64,000 nt of DNA from Anisodus tanguticus (GCA_034509755.1 CM067555.1:8192142-8256141), one strand, 5' to 3'. Shown: positions 1-10,990, counted from the first letter of the stretch. Notes: generated by a model not told the origin, from the letters alone. Made by a program: numbers and translations.

Positions 1-598
1 ATCATTCCATAAAACGATTTACATGTATAGATAAATTCCCTCGATACACAAATAAATTTAATTATTGTATTAAAATTATGTAGCTTTACATATAAATCAC
101 TATGGCGGAAAGTTTTTGTAGTTGCTTTGCTGCCGTTAATTTCTTCTTTTCCTCTTCTTTTTTTTGGGTTAAAATTGTTCCACATGACACTATTCTATGG
201 GACGGGAACCACTTTTGAAACCATAATCATGTCCTTTTTACTTATAAGTAGCAGATAACATCTATTATTTTTAAGATTTTAATGAGATAATACTAAGAGA
301 TATCTATTTGATGATTTGATATAAAAAATTATTTACGTTTACGATATAGAAAACTTAACTCTTTTAAAATATGTTGAAAGTCGCGTTAGAAGAGATCTAC
401 CGCATTCAACATGAAATCTTTGTCTAGATTTGACAGAGATTTTGTTCCTTGATTTTGGTATTATCTTAATGCTAGGTTGAAGTTTGAACTGACATTCATA
501 AAAAGATCAGGCGGCTATCTTGCAATAAGAAAAAGTTGAAAGCCATCTGAAAATCTCACATATCTATTTTTCATATTTAATACTCTATATGTTTAAAA
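1..598. other. AT-rich intergenic DNA, nothing recognised
   Basis: No open frame of useful length, no terminal repeats and no similarity I recognise on either strand. The stretch ends where a G/C-rich hAT-type terminus begins near 599. Confidence 0.5.
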
Positions 599-2905
599 TA
601 GAGGTGTCCAACGGGGAGGGCCCGGGCGGGTCCCTGCGGGAATGGGGAGGTCGGGACTCAGGTTCCGGCAGGCCGGGATAGGCGGGACGGGAAGAGGTCC
701 TGTCCCGTCCCACATCCCGCCGGAACGGGGTCAGGTTGGGTCGGGTCGGGACTCATAATTTTTTTTTTGCCACTTAATTTAAAAAAATAATATATACAAA
801 CACTTCAATAATTGAACAAGATAGTGTAATAAAAACATCTCAAGACTGTTTTTGTGCCTATTATATTATTTAATAGAAATATGATTTTTGTGTAATACAA
901 TTTCAAAATTGCAACTTTGTGGTGTTGTTCAAAAGTTGCAAATGACATAGTAAAATTGCAATTAAAAAAATTACATATTCAACCAGACTTTTTTGAATTT
1001 CCTCTCTTGAGGATCTTCTGTTGGAAGTGGAATTTGTTTTTCAAATTCTTCAACGTCGCTTCCTGCTCCATCAGACAAGATTTCGTTGTAGTTGTAGTCT
1101 TCTTCTTCATTGATCTCCGATTGACCGCACCTTCTACGCTCCGCACGAATCCAGTCTCTGAATAGAACTGCAATCTCCAATGTGTCTCCCGCCAATGAAT
1201 GTCTGTGCTCTCCTATTTGAAATCTTCCCGCAGAAAAAGCACTTTCGGACGTTGTTGATGACGCTTGAATGTTCAACACATCTCGGGCCATCTTTGTTAG
1301 TGTCGAAAATGTCTTCTTATTCTCCCTCCAGTATTTCAGCAAGTCTTCTTGTCTTTCATCATTGACAATTAATTCGTACGGTACAACACCCTGCAAAACA
1401 TAAACATCAAATTCGCTAACTTGTGAAGAAGTTGAACTACTACACATTTTATTTCTAAGGCCTTGAATACTAGCAGCAGAAACCACATGTTTTTTATAAG
1501 GTTGCAGCGAAGTAGTAGAAGATGGCACAGAAGCCGGTTGATTATTTGCAATTTGTTGTTGGTAATACATATATACTTGTTTGCATTCGGTGTGTATGCT
1601 AAACGTAACTTCTTCTTTAGTTGGTTTGTGAGTTAGTTCTTCAGTTGGGTCTGTTGGAAGTACTTCTATACAATCATAAATCGTTTCAACAAGTGTTTTA
1701 CAACCGTCTACTTTAATAGTTAAATTTAATACAACATCAACAATATAAATAGTGAGGATAAGAAAAAAGTATTTTTTAAAAATATTTTTTCAATAGATGA
1801 CTTATAAGTTGGATTTTGCATATATTCATTAAGTAACGAAAATATTAGTGCTATATAAAATAACATATTTGAAATAGTAGGATAATAAATACTGAAAAAT
1901 TCTTTAGTAGCTTGATAAAATTTCTCTAAAAATCCATTAAGTTCTAAAATACTTTCCCAATTATTAGCTACAAGCATATCCCTTAGATTTTTATTATGGG
2001 CATTAAATAATAAAGTAATAGGTTGTCTATAATGGTAAGCAACAAGTAGTTGCTCATACAGAGAATTACATCTAATCGAAACTTCTTCTGAAATTTTTCT
2101 ATAAGGTAATCCACAATCATGACATCTTTTTTATACTCTTTGCGTCTTTGTAGTTTTTACCTTTAAAAATAAAGTTTATAGCAAATTGTATTTTATCAAG
2201 AATGTTTTCAAAAAGTTTTAGGCCATCCTTTACAACTAAGTTATAAATATGACACGCACATCTTATATGAAAATGATCAGAAAAAAATGGAGTTAATCTA
2301 AGTTTAAAAAGTTTTATAGCGTAATCATTAGAATAAGCATTATCTAAGGTAATAGTCATAATTTTATTAATTATTCCATAGTAATCACAAATTTCTTGAA
2401 TATTTTATGCAATAAAACTTCCAGTGTGTCTATCATCTATATATCTATATGCTAAAATACGTTTTTGCATAGACCAATTTTGATCTATCCAATGACATGT
2501 TACTGTTAAATAATCATTACCGTTAGTACTACGACCTACGTCAGAAGTGATAGCCACTTTTCCATTAAAATGATACAGTGCATAACGTGAATATTATTGA
2601 TATTCACTTGCAAATTTAAAAATATCTCTTCTAACAGTTGATCTAGGAAAACCATTAAAAGCATGCTTATATGTTTCTCGAATGTAATGAATAAAACTAG
2701 GAGAGGAATGAAATGAAAAAGGCAAACCCTCTAACGCAATTAATACTAGGGGGAATAAGAGGCATTCCAGTTTCAGGCTGAGACTCAGTCTGAGCCTGAG
2801 GTTGAGGTACACTAGTGGGTGTGTCATCTAAATTAAAGTCTGGTTCATCTACTTCATCATCTAATGGTATATCATTAAAAAGACAGTTTCATCAATATGA
2901 CTGAA
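599..2905 (-). mobile_element. Degenerate hAT DNA transposon (RICESLEEPER/BED-type)
   Basis: The left edge (near 599, TAGAGGTGTCCAAC) followed by 130 bases of G/C-rich CGGGT-type subterminal repeats is typical of plant hAT ends. The minus strand from about 2880 to 971 then reads as one decayed transposase. The right edge lies near 2905, where a gypsy integrase fragment begins, so the N-terminal zinc-finger half and the second terminal repeat are missing. No target duplication can be assigned. Confidence 0.7.
971..2880 (-). pseudogene. hAT transposase pseudogene, C-terminal two thirds
   Basis: Read on the minus strand the fragments follow hAT order. Near 2700-2594 is a block ending in FPRSTVRRDIFKFASEY. 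At 2359-2117 is the catalytic-core block with TITLDNAYSNDYAIK and FHIRCACHIYNLVVKDGLK. At 1977-1726 is the block containing FYQATKEFFSIYYPT. At 1570-971 is the C-terminal dimerisation region (ELIVNDERQEDLLKYWRENK, then ASSTTSESAFSAGRFQI), the signature of the hAT family C-terminal domain. In active relatives this enzyme would cut and paste the element from the nucleus. Several stops and frame changes separate the blocks, and the BED zinc finger is absent. The acidic linker at about 2880-2780 is all that remains upstream. Domain assignment is from family motifs; loss of function is directly visible. Confidence 0.75.
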
Positions 2906-2916
2906 ACCAATCAAAG

Positions 2917-3835
2917 GTGGTGAGTATGGGGTGTTTGGCGCATTTGATAGTTGATCAACGTCCTTTGGCATTAGAGGTTCAATCCTTAGCCAACAATATC
3001 GTGAGGCTTGATATTTTGAATCCATGTAGAATTTTGGCTTGTATTGAGGCGAGAATATCTCTTTTGGAGCAGATCAAGACTCATCAGTATGATGATGTGA
3101 AGTTGTGCAAGATCAGAGATAAGGTGATGCATGGTGAAGTTAAGGAGGTTGTGATTAATTGCGAGAGAGACTTGAAGATCAAAGGGAGAGTGTGTGTTCT
3201 CGTGTTGGAGACTTGATAAGATTGATTATGGTGGAGGCTCACATCTTTAGATATTCGATTCATGTAGGTGCTACAAAGATGTACCATGATTTGAATCAAC
3301 ACTACTAGTGGGGAAGGATGAAGAGAGACGTTTTTGAATTTGTGTCTCGGTGTTTGAATTGTCAGCAGGTCAAGTACGAGCACCAAATACCTGGTGATTT
3401 GACCTAGAGGATGCCCATTCCCGAGTGGAAGTAGGAGCGGATTGTTATGAATTTTGTTGTTGGGTTGCCGAAGACTTTAGGCAAGTTTGATGCTATTTGG
3501 GTCATTGTTGATAGGTTGACCAAGTCTGCGCATTTCACTCCGGTCCATACGACTTACAATATAGAGAAGTTAGATAAGATTTTATATTTGTGAGATTTTT
3601 CGTCTGCATGGGGTATCTATTTTTGTCATTTCAGATTGAGGTACTCAGTTTACATCTCATTTCTAGCGGAATTTGCAAAAGGAGTTGGATACTCTCTTGG
3701 ATCTCAGTACAATATTTCACCCTCAGACGGATGGTCAATCTGAGCGGACCATTCAGGTTTTGAAGGATATGTTACGGGCCTGCATGATTGATTTCGGTGG
3801 TCATTGTGACCAATTCTTACTATTGTATGTAAGGA
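2917..3835 (+). pseudogene. Ty3/gypsy integrase fragment
   Basis: The + strand reads like the integrase part of a chromoviral-type gypsy polyprotein. The sequence SMGCLAHLIVDQRPLALE precedes the zinc-binding module (histidine pair near 3293, CLNCQQVKYEHQ near 3355-3390). Next comes a block IPEWK followed by MNFVVGLPKTLGKFDAIWVI (3417-3510) containing the first catalytic aspartate region. The block ends with HPQTDGQSE (3718-3748) near the third catalytic residue. Frameshifts and stops occur near 3216, 3310, 3405 and 3590. It is cut off at about 3832, where the gypsy-like repeat begins, and the rest of the integrase is not found on the far side at 7272. Confidence 0.8.
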
Positions 3836-4006
3836 GGGGTGAGTGAGGGTAAGTGGGTCGGAGTTTGGTTGTAAACGGGTCGACCCAAAAATGGGACAGA
3901 AATAGGGTTCTCGGGTTCTCAGATTCTGCCGGTAGTGTGGTGTTTAGTGGTTGTTTCGGATAGTTTTAGGGAGATTTAGGTTTAGGCATTTTATGGGGTT
4001 ATTGTA
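3836..4006 (-). repeat. Shared end repeat (3' LTR portion) of the gypsy-like element
   Basis: This is a direct copy of 7100-7271, with scattered substitutions and small indels. By the orientation of the primer-like site it is the 3' LTR side. Homology stops abruptly at 4006; upstream sequence on the minus strand is not purine-rich, so the true LTR start is probably further in and missing from the partner copy. Confidence 0.6.
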
Positions 4007-4439
4007 GACACGTTGAGGGTTGTTCTGGTGATCGAGATTTGTTAGTTTAGTGTTGGAGGATGTTGGAAGTTTACTGAAACAGTGAGGTTCTCGGTTGGGG
4101 TGTATAGTGGGCTGTTTGGTGTTGTTGAGATGACACGGCTGATTGTGGATGGTTTCGGTTGGTGGCTTTGAATGTGGGTATTTGGGAAGTCTTGTGGTAT
4201 GTGGTGGTATAAAGGAGATGGTTGTTTGAACAAGGAATGAACACGTGATGCTAGGTGCAAACCTGAGTACAAACCAAGTATAGAAAGGTCGATATAGCAA
4301 GGATAATGACACGAGGGTTTTAATGATCGAGTCGACACCAAGATGAGTTTGGCCAATTGTATAATGTCTTGACTGAGGTCGCTAAGTACAAGCTCGTGAA
4401 CAAGCCAAGTGAGGGTGGCAGGTAACCTTATGATAGGCC

Positions 4440-4616
4440 CTAGGCTTGGGTTTGGTTGGATCACACAAGTTCCAACGTCCACTTGCACTAAGGGGGTTCC
4501 TTAAGCTTGGGCTTAGCTAGGTCACACAAATCCTATCCAAACTTACACCGAATGGACCTTAGCTTGGGTTTAACTAGGTCACACAAGTCCTAGCTTCAAC
4601 TTACACTAAGAGGTTG
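4440..4616. repeat. Three tandem units of about 58-60 bases
   Basis: Units begin near 4440, 4501 and 4558 and share AGCTTGGG, CTAGGTCACACAA and AACTTACAC blocks. They lie inside the gypsy-like element, on the 3' side of its coding remains, and probably belong to its long untranslated region. Confidence 0.7.
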
Positions 4617-5508
4617 GTTCGCACAAGAACCGAAGACCCACACAAGGACCGACTAAGGTAGACAACACACAAGTTGAATACTTTAGTGTTTGAGTAAACC
4701 TCAAGTTTTTCTATTCATCAACTCTGATTTTTACAATATCCTAAGGGTCTTATTTATAGTAGTACATGGACCTTTCTAGAAGACAAATTAAATACACAAA
4801 CTACTCGGCCAAGTGTGGACAAATGGGAATGGTCTTGGGTTGCTTGGGAAGCAAGGAAGCTCTCGGCCAACTTGAACAAATGGGAAAGGTTTCAGTCTTG
4901 CTTGGTGATCAAGGATGAATTCAATCTTTTCACACCTCTTTGTGGTTCCCATGTAGAAGAATGGATGAACTTGGCTCCTCATAAATCTTAACTTCTTGGA
5001 ACATATTTGGAAGTTTCCATTCTTTGCATATGTGCCTTGGTGAGTTATTTTCGGCCAACTCTTCATCTCTTCTAGGCCGATCTTGATGTCTCCTATGTAG
5101 TCAAATACATGAACTAGTTAGTTCATGAATTTTCCTCTTAGAAGCCTCATCTTCTAGATGATTCTTGTCCTTGTCATCTTGTCCTCCCTCTCTCGGCCTA
5201 GTCATCATTTTGGAAGACTTTTCAGCCTAGTCACCTTATTACAAGTCTTAGTCATTCCTTCATATTACATGGCTAATTAAATGTGTCCTAAGAAGAGTTA
5301 GTAGCTAATCTAAGAACTAAAGATAATCTAAAAGAAACAAAATGGTCTTCGGCCAAGACCTACATATACAGCCAAAATAAAATATTGTCTTCTTAAACCT
5401 TCACGTGATGCTGTTCATCCTACTCAACATTTCATCCCATTTGAGGCATTTAACCGTAGCTTGATGGTGAGTTGTTGGCATCTTTGGCAAGCTACTTAAC
5501 GGCTCAAG

Positions 5509-6745
5509 TTAGGAGTTTATGTCCACGGGCTTTCTTACATCAATCTCCCATTCTTTAAAGTAATTTGTCCTCAAATTCCCATTTTCTAAATGGATTGATA
5601 AGCCTCTCATATGAAGTCCCGAACTTCCATATTCATCCGAAAGTTCTTTCTTGTAATTGTCTTCTCGGAACTTAACCAACAATTTGAAAGGGCCATGCCT
5701 CAAATAGTATCCCCATTGGATCAAGGAGTCATATGTCAAAGAATGATGATGCGCACTTCCCAACTTCTCACTATAGGAAGTCACGGTCTCTTGTTCTTGA
5801 ATTAGGTTGTCATCAACTCCCCCAACCTCACGTTCCCCTTCAACGAGTACCTTCATGATCGGAATAGGGGTAGCAAAGAAACCATACTTTCGGATGACAT
5901 GATGATAGGGAGAAGCCAAGCCGTGTGAGCTTCTTTCCACCCTTATAATTGTATACTTGGGCCAACTCCGAATGGTTCCTCGCTTGGATGGATTGTTATG
6001 AACATACTTGGATAAAGCTAGGTATCCCAAGGATGACTGTGGTGTCCCGTGCAAGGAAGACCTTGGAATGTTAAACAATCCAAATGGCATTACAAACCAT
6101 TTGTACAAACCATTCGTGATTTTGAAGGTCAATATCTTACAAGGGCCACCCGCCCTTGGCATTCGACTGTCCCTTCCTTCTTTAAGTATAGTTAAGCCCA
6201 ATGATCCGAATACAAGCCAAGTCACACATTCCCAATGGGTCAAGGGTCCCGTGATGCAAAATTCCTTGTACGAAAGCAATAGGCAAAATTCCTTGTACCA
6301 AACCTCATATCTCTTTGGCACCAATACGGCAGATGCCGCACGCAGACTAAAGCTCTTTTGGGTGTGGCTTTCATCTACCAATTCTTGTTCTTGGCATCCA
6401 TAGTCTTGATGAGTAGACAAGAAACTTCTTGAAAATAAATCAAGGGCAAGTTCAATATCTTTCATTAGTGGTGTTCCGGATGCAAGTTCATTCGTATATA
6501 CGTCCTCCAAGAATTCCTTGAAGCCCGCATCTATAACACTCCCCTTCTTTGACTCTTCTTCTATCTTTTGTGCATCAAGCAAGTGGGTCTCGATTTCCTC
6601 TTGATCTTTAAGTGGTACATGTTCCTTAATAGCCAAGGAAAATCCACACTCCCGATACTCTTCTCTAACCACGACGCGGGGATTAGGACATTCACTTGCA
6701 AAGTGTCATAATTCTTGGCATTGAAAACACCTCTTTTTAGTAAAA
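5509..6745 (-). pseudogene. Decayed gypsy gag-pol remnant
   Basis: The minus strand holds a long open stretch of 387 codons (6672-5509). Just upstream (6745-6675) a CCHC knuckle is readable with spacing C-X2-C-X4-H-X4-C, interrupted by one stop codon. Further in, NGLYKWFVMPFGLFNIP (about 6110-6060) matches the conserved palm region of gypsy reverse transcriptase. The sequence between is not a standard protease or polymerase, so the open frame is a patchwork left by internal deletions, not an intact enzyme. No host function is proposed. Confidence 0.55.
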
Positions 6746-7084
6746 GAGGTACTCCTCTTTTCTACCATTGTATCTTTCTCTACACTTCCTTGATTATACA
6801 AGGGGTTAGTAAACGAGGTACCGCCCTTCTCCTTAACATTATTGGGCTTTGCATAGGGCCTTGGGATGCCCTTATTTTGTTTTTCAATCTTGAGCGTGAA
6901 ATGACATGCATCTTTATTTCAAGCCTTGGGTTGTTTTGTACAACCTCGGACTTGGCTTTACCTACCACGGCATGCTCATTTCTCAAGATTTGCGCATGTT
7001 TCGCAAAACTTTCCCTTACGACGCTCCGTAGTTCTTCTTTGTTTATGTGAGCCATAACGTCAAAGCGTGGGACGGGATGACCTT

Positions 7085-7271
7085 GCTCTGATATCAATCT
7101 GATGTACATAAGGATGAGTGAGTGAGGGTAAGTAGGTCGTAGTTTGGTTGTGAACGGGTCCACCCGAAAATGGGACGGAAATGAAGTTCTCGGATTCTGC
7201 AGGCAGTGTGGTGTTTGGTGGCTGTTTCGGGTAGTTTTAGGAAGAGTTGAGTTTAGGCGTTTTATGGGGTT
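7085..7271 (-). repeat. 5' LTR portion plus tRNA-iMet-like primer site
   Basis: This is the partner of 3836-4006. On the minus strand the repeat ends near 7100 and is followed by TGATATCAGAGC at 7096-7085, one base different from the common plant iMet primer-binding site start TGGTATCAGAGC. Confidence 0.55.
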
Positions 7272-8641
7272 ACAAAAGTGCTCCCGAATAAATTTTAACA
7301 TGTTTCTAGGGGCTTATTATTTATTGAAGTACTTATTTCAATGTTAAGGTATTTGATCAAATTTTCATGAAAAATAATAATTTTGAATAGGTCAGATAGG
7401 GGTCGAGCTATAGTCTTTACTCAAAAAAATTGTATTGCGTATATATACAAATTCTATTATGTTGCACACACTTGACACATTTAGGAACATCAACTTGGCG
7501 GTAAAGGGTTGACTAAACAACCTGGAAGTTGCTGGTTTTGAAACTTGCTTATAACAATCTTAATTTTTTCTCTCTCAGGTCCCACATTTTGTAGTAACTT
7601 TTTTCCTCCTTTTCTCTTTTTCATTTTTTATTCTCTCTCTCCTTTGACCAGTATCTTTTATTTCGTTAAAATTTAAATAGTTTTTATAAATTATCCTCTG
7701 CGAAATTTTGGAAATAAAAACACATTTTAAAAAAGAAAACGAGTGCAAAATTTAAAACTCCAATGTAAGTTAACTTAACCATTCGTATTGTGATAGATTT
7801 TGACAGATTATATTTGTGAGGATTATTTTAAAAATGTTATATTTTTATTTTGTTAAATAGAATTGAGTCGCAAGAACTAGATCGAGATGATCAGATTTAT
7901 TTTAATTTTTTGTACCATGATTTGTTCATGAACCAAAAGTATTTTAAATCGAACCAAATTTTTAAAAAATGGACTAATTTGATCTCATGTACCCCTAATT
8001 TGATTTTCCTCACTAGTGGTTGTATATAGAAAGAGATAGATGAATAAAAGTATTTTTATTGGACCTGATATGATCAGTAAAACAAATTTCGTAAATAGGT
8101 GGTAAAAGACCCATGTCAAATGACCCGAATTAATGAGTGCTCAAAATTTCATTTATCGTTTCTAACAGAACTTTTAATCCGCTTGACCAAAAAGTATTGT
8201 CACGAAGAGAGTATCACTTTTGTAACTATTATTTCTCCTTTTATTTATTAAAGGCGACAGATTTTGCAATTGCATTTTTTGTTGCAAATTATAAAACAAT
8301 TATCTTATCTTGTTATCTAGAAATAAAATAGTAAAGTAAGTTGTAAATTGTGTAAATTAAATCTAGTAAACTTTGCATCCTTGAAATCAATTGATAAAAC
8401 ATTTCTGAAAAAAAATGTTAAAATCTCCTTATGACACAAAAGTATCCAAGGAACACTCGCTGTTACTTTTCAGAAAATGCATATCCCAAAAGATCATCTT
8501 TATGGATATTATTTAGTTAGATATTTACATCCAAATATACACATGTTTATATTTTAAATATAACTTTTGTTGAAAACAATAATTCAAAGTTATAAAAAAT
8601 TAAATTTGATTAAGATTTGGTATTTTAATTCATGTATAGTT
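7272..8641. other. AT-rich intergenic DNA
   Basis: No coding frame longer than 70 codons with recognisable content. The composition is strongly AT with poly-T runs. Nothing identified. Confidence 0.5.
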
Positions 8642-9398
8642 AGAATTGTTGGAAATTTGCCTTTGGCGGGAGTTGCGACCGACCAACTTTAACGGCTTAA
8701 ACACTAGTGTAACGTATGTTGGAGAATCCGGTTCTTCACACATGAATGATCTACTAAGTACGTAGATAACCGTAGGGCCAAGAATCGTCAAATTTCATTG
8801 AGAAATGAAAGAGATATTGGTTCACGAAGTAAGGTGTTTGAAGCATGGAAAGTGTGGTATTGTGTGTAATTCTCCCTCATCGGTAGAGGAAGAAAGAATT
8901 GTTGTGTATATAAGATTCGAAATTGGTTTGGGGTTTGGGACCCCAAGGGGTATCCCATGTGTTTAAAGGAGGGAGGACCTAGATGTGCTTCGGTTCGAGG
9001 AAAGACCACACGCGCGCCGCCGCCGCCCGCCCGTCCCGTCCGGTCCGGAGTTTGGGACCCCAAGGAAAATCCACACTTCTGGGATCAAACTGTACTTTGC
9101 CAGAAGTACAGTTTGATCCCAGAAGTTTCGTATATACGATTTGGACCGAGAATTCTTTCGGATGTGCGGTTTGGTCCCCGAAGTTTCAAGATGTACGAGT
9201 TTGGTCCCCGAAGTTCGAATTTCGACGGTCAAGACAGAAAAGCCAAGCACTCAATTCAGCCATTTATTTTGGCTGAATTACTCCTCCTATAATGGCCAAA
9301 TCCGTTGGTCTTTCACCATTTATGTTGGTGGCTTTACTACCTCCATAATGGCCATTATTTGGCTATTATGGAGGCGCTTTTTCAGCCCCTCCCTCACC

Positions 9399-9406
9399 TA
9401 TATAAA
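9399..9406 (+). promoter_or_regulatory. Candidate TATA box in LTR
   Basis: TATATAAA lies in a C-rich context and is repeated in the 3' LTR; the solo LTR has TATATAT at the corresponding place. It is the most canonical of three TATA-like sites in the LTR, but the transcript start is unmapped. Confidence 0.4.
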
Positions 9407-9646
9407 CACCCCCTTACACCATTATTGAGCACTAAGACATATGCACGAAAATACAGAAACAGATGCAGAAAAACAATGCACGAAAATACACAACCGAAAT
9501 AGTTTTCTTCCTACAACTTCCAAGCATCATTTCGTTACTCAATATTCTTCACGGTAGCTCTTGAGTTTCCTTTGCTCAAGGGTTCCATTGCTATTTTATC
9601 TTGGGAGACAAATTGTCCAGGACGTATAAAGGATACATACGGGGCA

Positions 9647-9659
9647 ATATTGTCTTAAG
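9647..9659 (+). promoter_or_regulatory. LTR segment complementary to the post-LTR site
   Basis: ATATTGTCTTAAG is the exact reverse complement of 9869-9881. It is conserved in the 3' LTR (14971-14983), and with one change in the solo LTR at about 42918-42930. TATAAA lies 22 bases upstream. Proposed role (inference): RNA 5' segment that folds onto the primer site. Confidence 0.45.
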
Positions 9660-9867
9660 GACAGAGTGCTACACTCGACTCAGCAAAAACAATTTCCATT
9701 TTTCCATCTTCTACAAAACTGGAATTTCCAGTTTTCTTGTGTAACTATTGTAATTTTCAGATTTCCAGTTGAATTATTGAATCTTTGTTTATCCTTTCGA
9801 ATACTTGTAATAGTTATATACTTCCCGTACCGCTTTATAAAGTACCATAGAGCAAAAACTCCCAACA

Positions 9868-9882
9868 ACTTAAGACAATATC
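9868..9882 (+). other. Atypical primer-binding-site position
   Basis: The 5' LTR ends at 9867, and the next bases are ACTTAAGACAATATC. A normal plant site would start with TGG, matching the CCA end of a tRNA; this does not. Bases 9869-9881 pair perfectly with 9647-9659 of the LTR. Confidence 0.5.
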
Positions 9883-10205
9883 TGTATAGTATTACTATTA
9901 GTGTTCGAAAGATGTCGGTCAAAAGTTGTGTGACCAAATCTGGATATGGCAATGGTTTTCTGGTAGAAGAGAGTGATGATGATGAACGTGTTCATGGTGT
10001 CACCGCTACCAAGACTGGTGGAAACAAGCGCTCTCGAGAGTCTGAGGATGTCAACTGGGACAAGAGGAGAAGAGTGAAGATGTTATTCTATCTTGTAGCA
10101 GAAGGCCTATATCTGTCCCAGACAAAGGATCCGAATAATGGTGAGAAGGAAATGGACACTCAGTCTGATGAAGTGACTGAAGTGAGCCAGAATCCGAAAT
10201 TGGAA

Positions 10206-10412
10206 TAAGTATTTTTCTTACTTGTCAAGAATAAGGATTAAATGATAAGTATTTTTCTTACTTGTCAAGAATAAAGATTAAATTATGTCTGATTAAAAAT
10301 GGATTAAAGTAAGGAGGAATATGAAAATAATTTATATTCCTTATGCTTTAACTTAAAAATGGATTAAAGTAAGGAGGAATATGAAAATAATTTATATTCC
10401 TTATGCTTTAAC
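10206..10412 (+). repeat. Two adjacent tandem duplications with hairpin potential
   Basis: A 40-base unit (AAGTATTTTTCTTACTTGTC...) is present at about 10207 and 10246. A roughly 60-base unit starting TAAAAATGGATTAAAG is present at about 10293 and 10354. Each 60-base unit contains an imperfect inverted repeat (AAGGAGGAATAT against ATATTCCTTATGC). Confidence 0.8.
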
Positions 10413-10680
10413 AAATCAGAAGTTTAATCTCATCTTCTTTTTCGTTTAAAGATTGGATTTTGTAAACGACTTAAGAAGATCCGTTCTTTTAAGTGTAATT
10501 ACTAAAGTGTGTAAAGTATGTTCGCACATACGAGGGAGTAAGATCCACGATCGTGCGAAAACCGTTACCACTCTTAAGTAAGCGCCAAGAATTATCTCGG
10601 GCACCAATCATAACGGAAGAAGTCTAAAAGTTAATGACGTTGAGCCTGTCATATTATTTGACGAGAAGATCCTTCATAGG

Positions 10681-10990
10681 ATGATATTGGACACTCGGTC
10701 ATACAAAGCCTCCGGCGACTAGAGTGGGCCAAAATTCCTTTGATAGGATGATATTGGACACTCGATCATACAAAGCCTCCGGGCGACTGGAGTGGGCCAA
10801 AATTCCTTTGATATGATGATATTGGACACTCAGTCATATAAAGCCTCCGGGCGACTGGAGTGGGGCCAAAATTCATTTCATAGGAAAAGTAATGGACACC
10901 TAGTAAGGTGGGCCAGAGTTTCCAGTCTGAATGATCCGAAGGCTAAAGAAAGGCGAAAAAGAAATTGGACACTCGATCCGCCAAAGCAAC
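10681..10990 (+). repeat. Minisatellite of about 68 bases, near five units
   Basis: Units marked by ATTGGACACTC recur at about 10686, 10754, 10821, 10892 (diverged) and 10964 (diverged), spaced 67-73 bases. The first three are closely similar (GCCTCCGG, GGAGTGGGCCAAAATTC). They lie in the gag-side half of the copia interior and expand it without preserving an open frame. Confidence 0.85.

Larger units (their letters stand above)
3832..7271 (-). mobile_element. Gutted Ty3/gypsy-like LTR retrotransposon
   Basis: About 170 bases are repeated in direct orientation at 3836-4006 and 7100-7271 (both run from GTGAGGGTAAGT to TTTTATGGGGTTA). The minus strand just inside the right copy carries TGATATCAGAGC (7085-7096), close to the usual initiator-methionine tRNA primer site. 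This sets the element on the minus strand, with its 5' end at about 7271. Inside are a CCHC zinc knuckle broken by a stop (about 6675-6745) and pieces of polyprotein. The shared repeat is short for a gypsy LTR, so the 5' copy may be truncated. Internal order and size show large deletions. Confidence 0.6.
8647..9867 (+). repeat. 5' LTR of copia element (1221 bases)
   Basis: It starts TGTTGGAAATTTGCC and ends AAAAACTCCCAACA. It holds TATA-like boxes at about 8906-8913 (TATATAAG), 9399-9406 (TATATAAA) and 9625-9630 (TATAAA), and stem-loops at 9076-9125, 9253-9279 and 9340-9374. Compared with the 3' LTR it is nearly identical over most of its length but differs in a rearranged block around 9045-9125 and in a 29-base segment near 9263-9291. 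Confidence 0.95.

Noticed and set aside
5509..6672. 387-codon open frame as a host gene
   Set aside because: It contains a gypsy polymerase block and follows a zinc knuckle inside an LTR-like pair; the remainder is a deletion patchwork.
8957..9428. Several overlapping frames inside the 5' LTR, repeated at 14254-14825 and 42082-42339
   Set aside because: They arise from GC-rich LTR sequence, differ between copies by frame-changing indels and have no domain.
10681..10990. Regularly spaced repeats suggestive of a CRISPR array
   Set aside because: The whole 68-base unit is repeated, not just a short palindrome with unique spacers, and it lies inside a plant retrotransposon.
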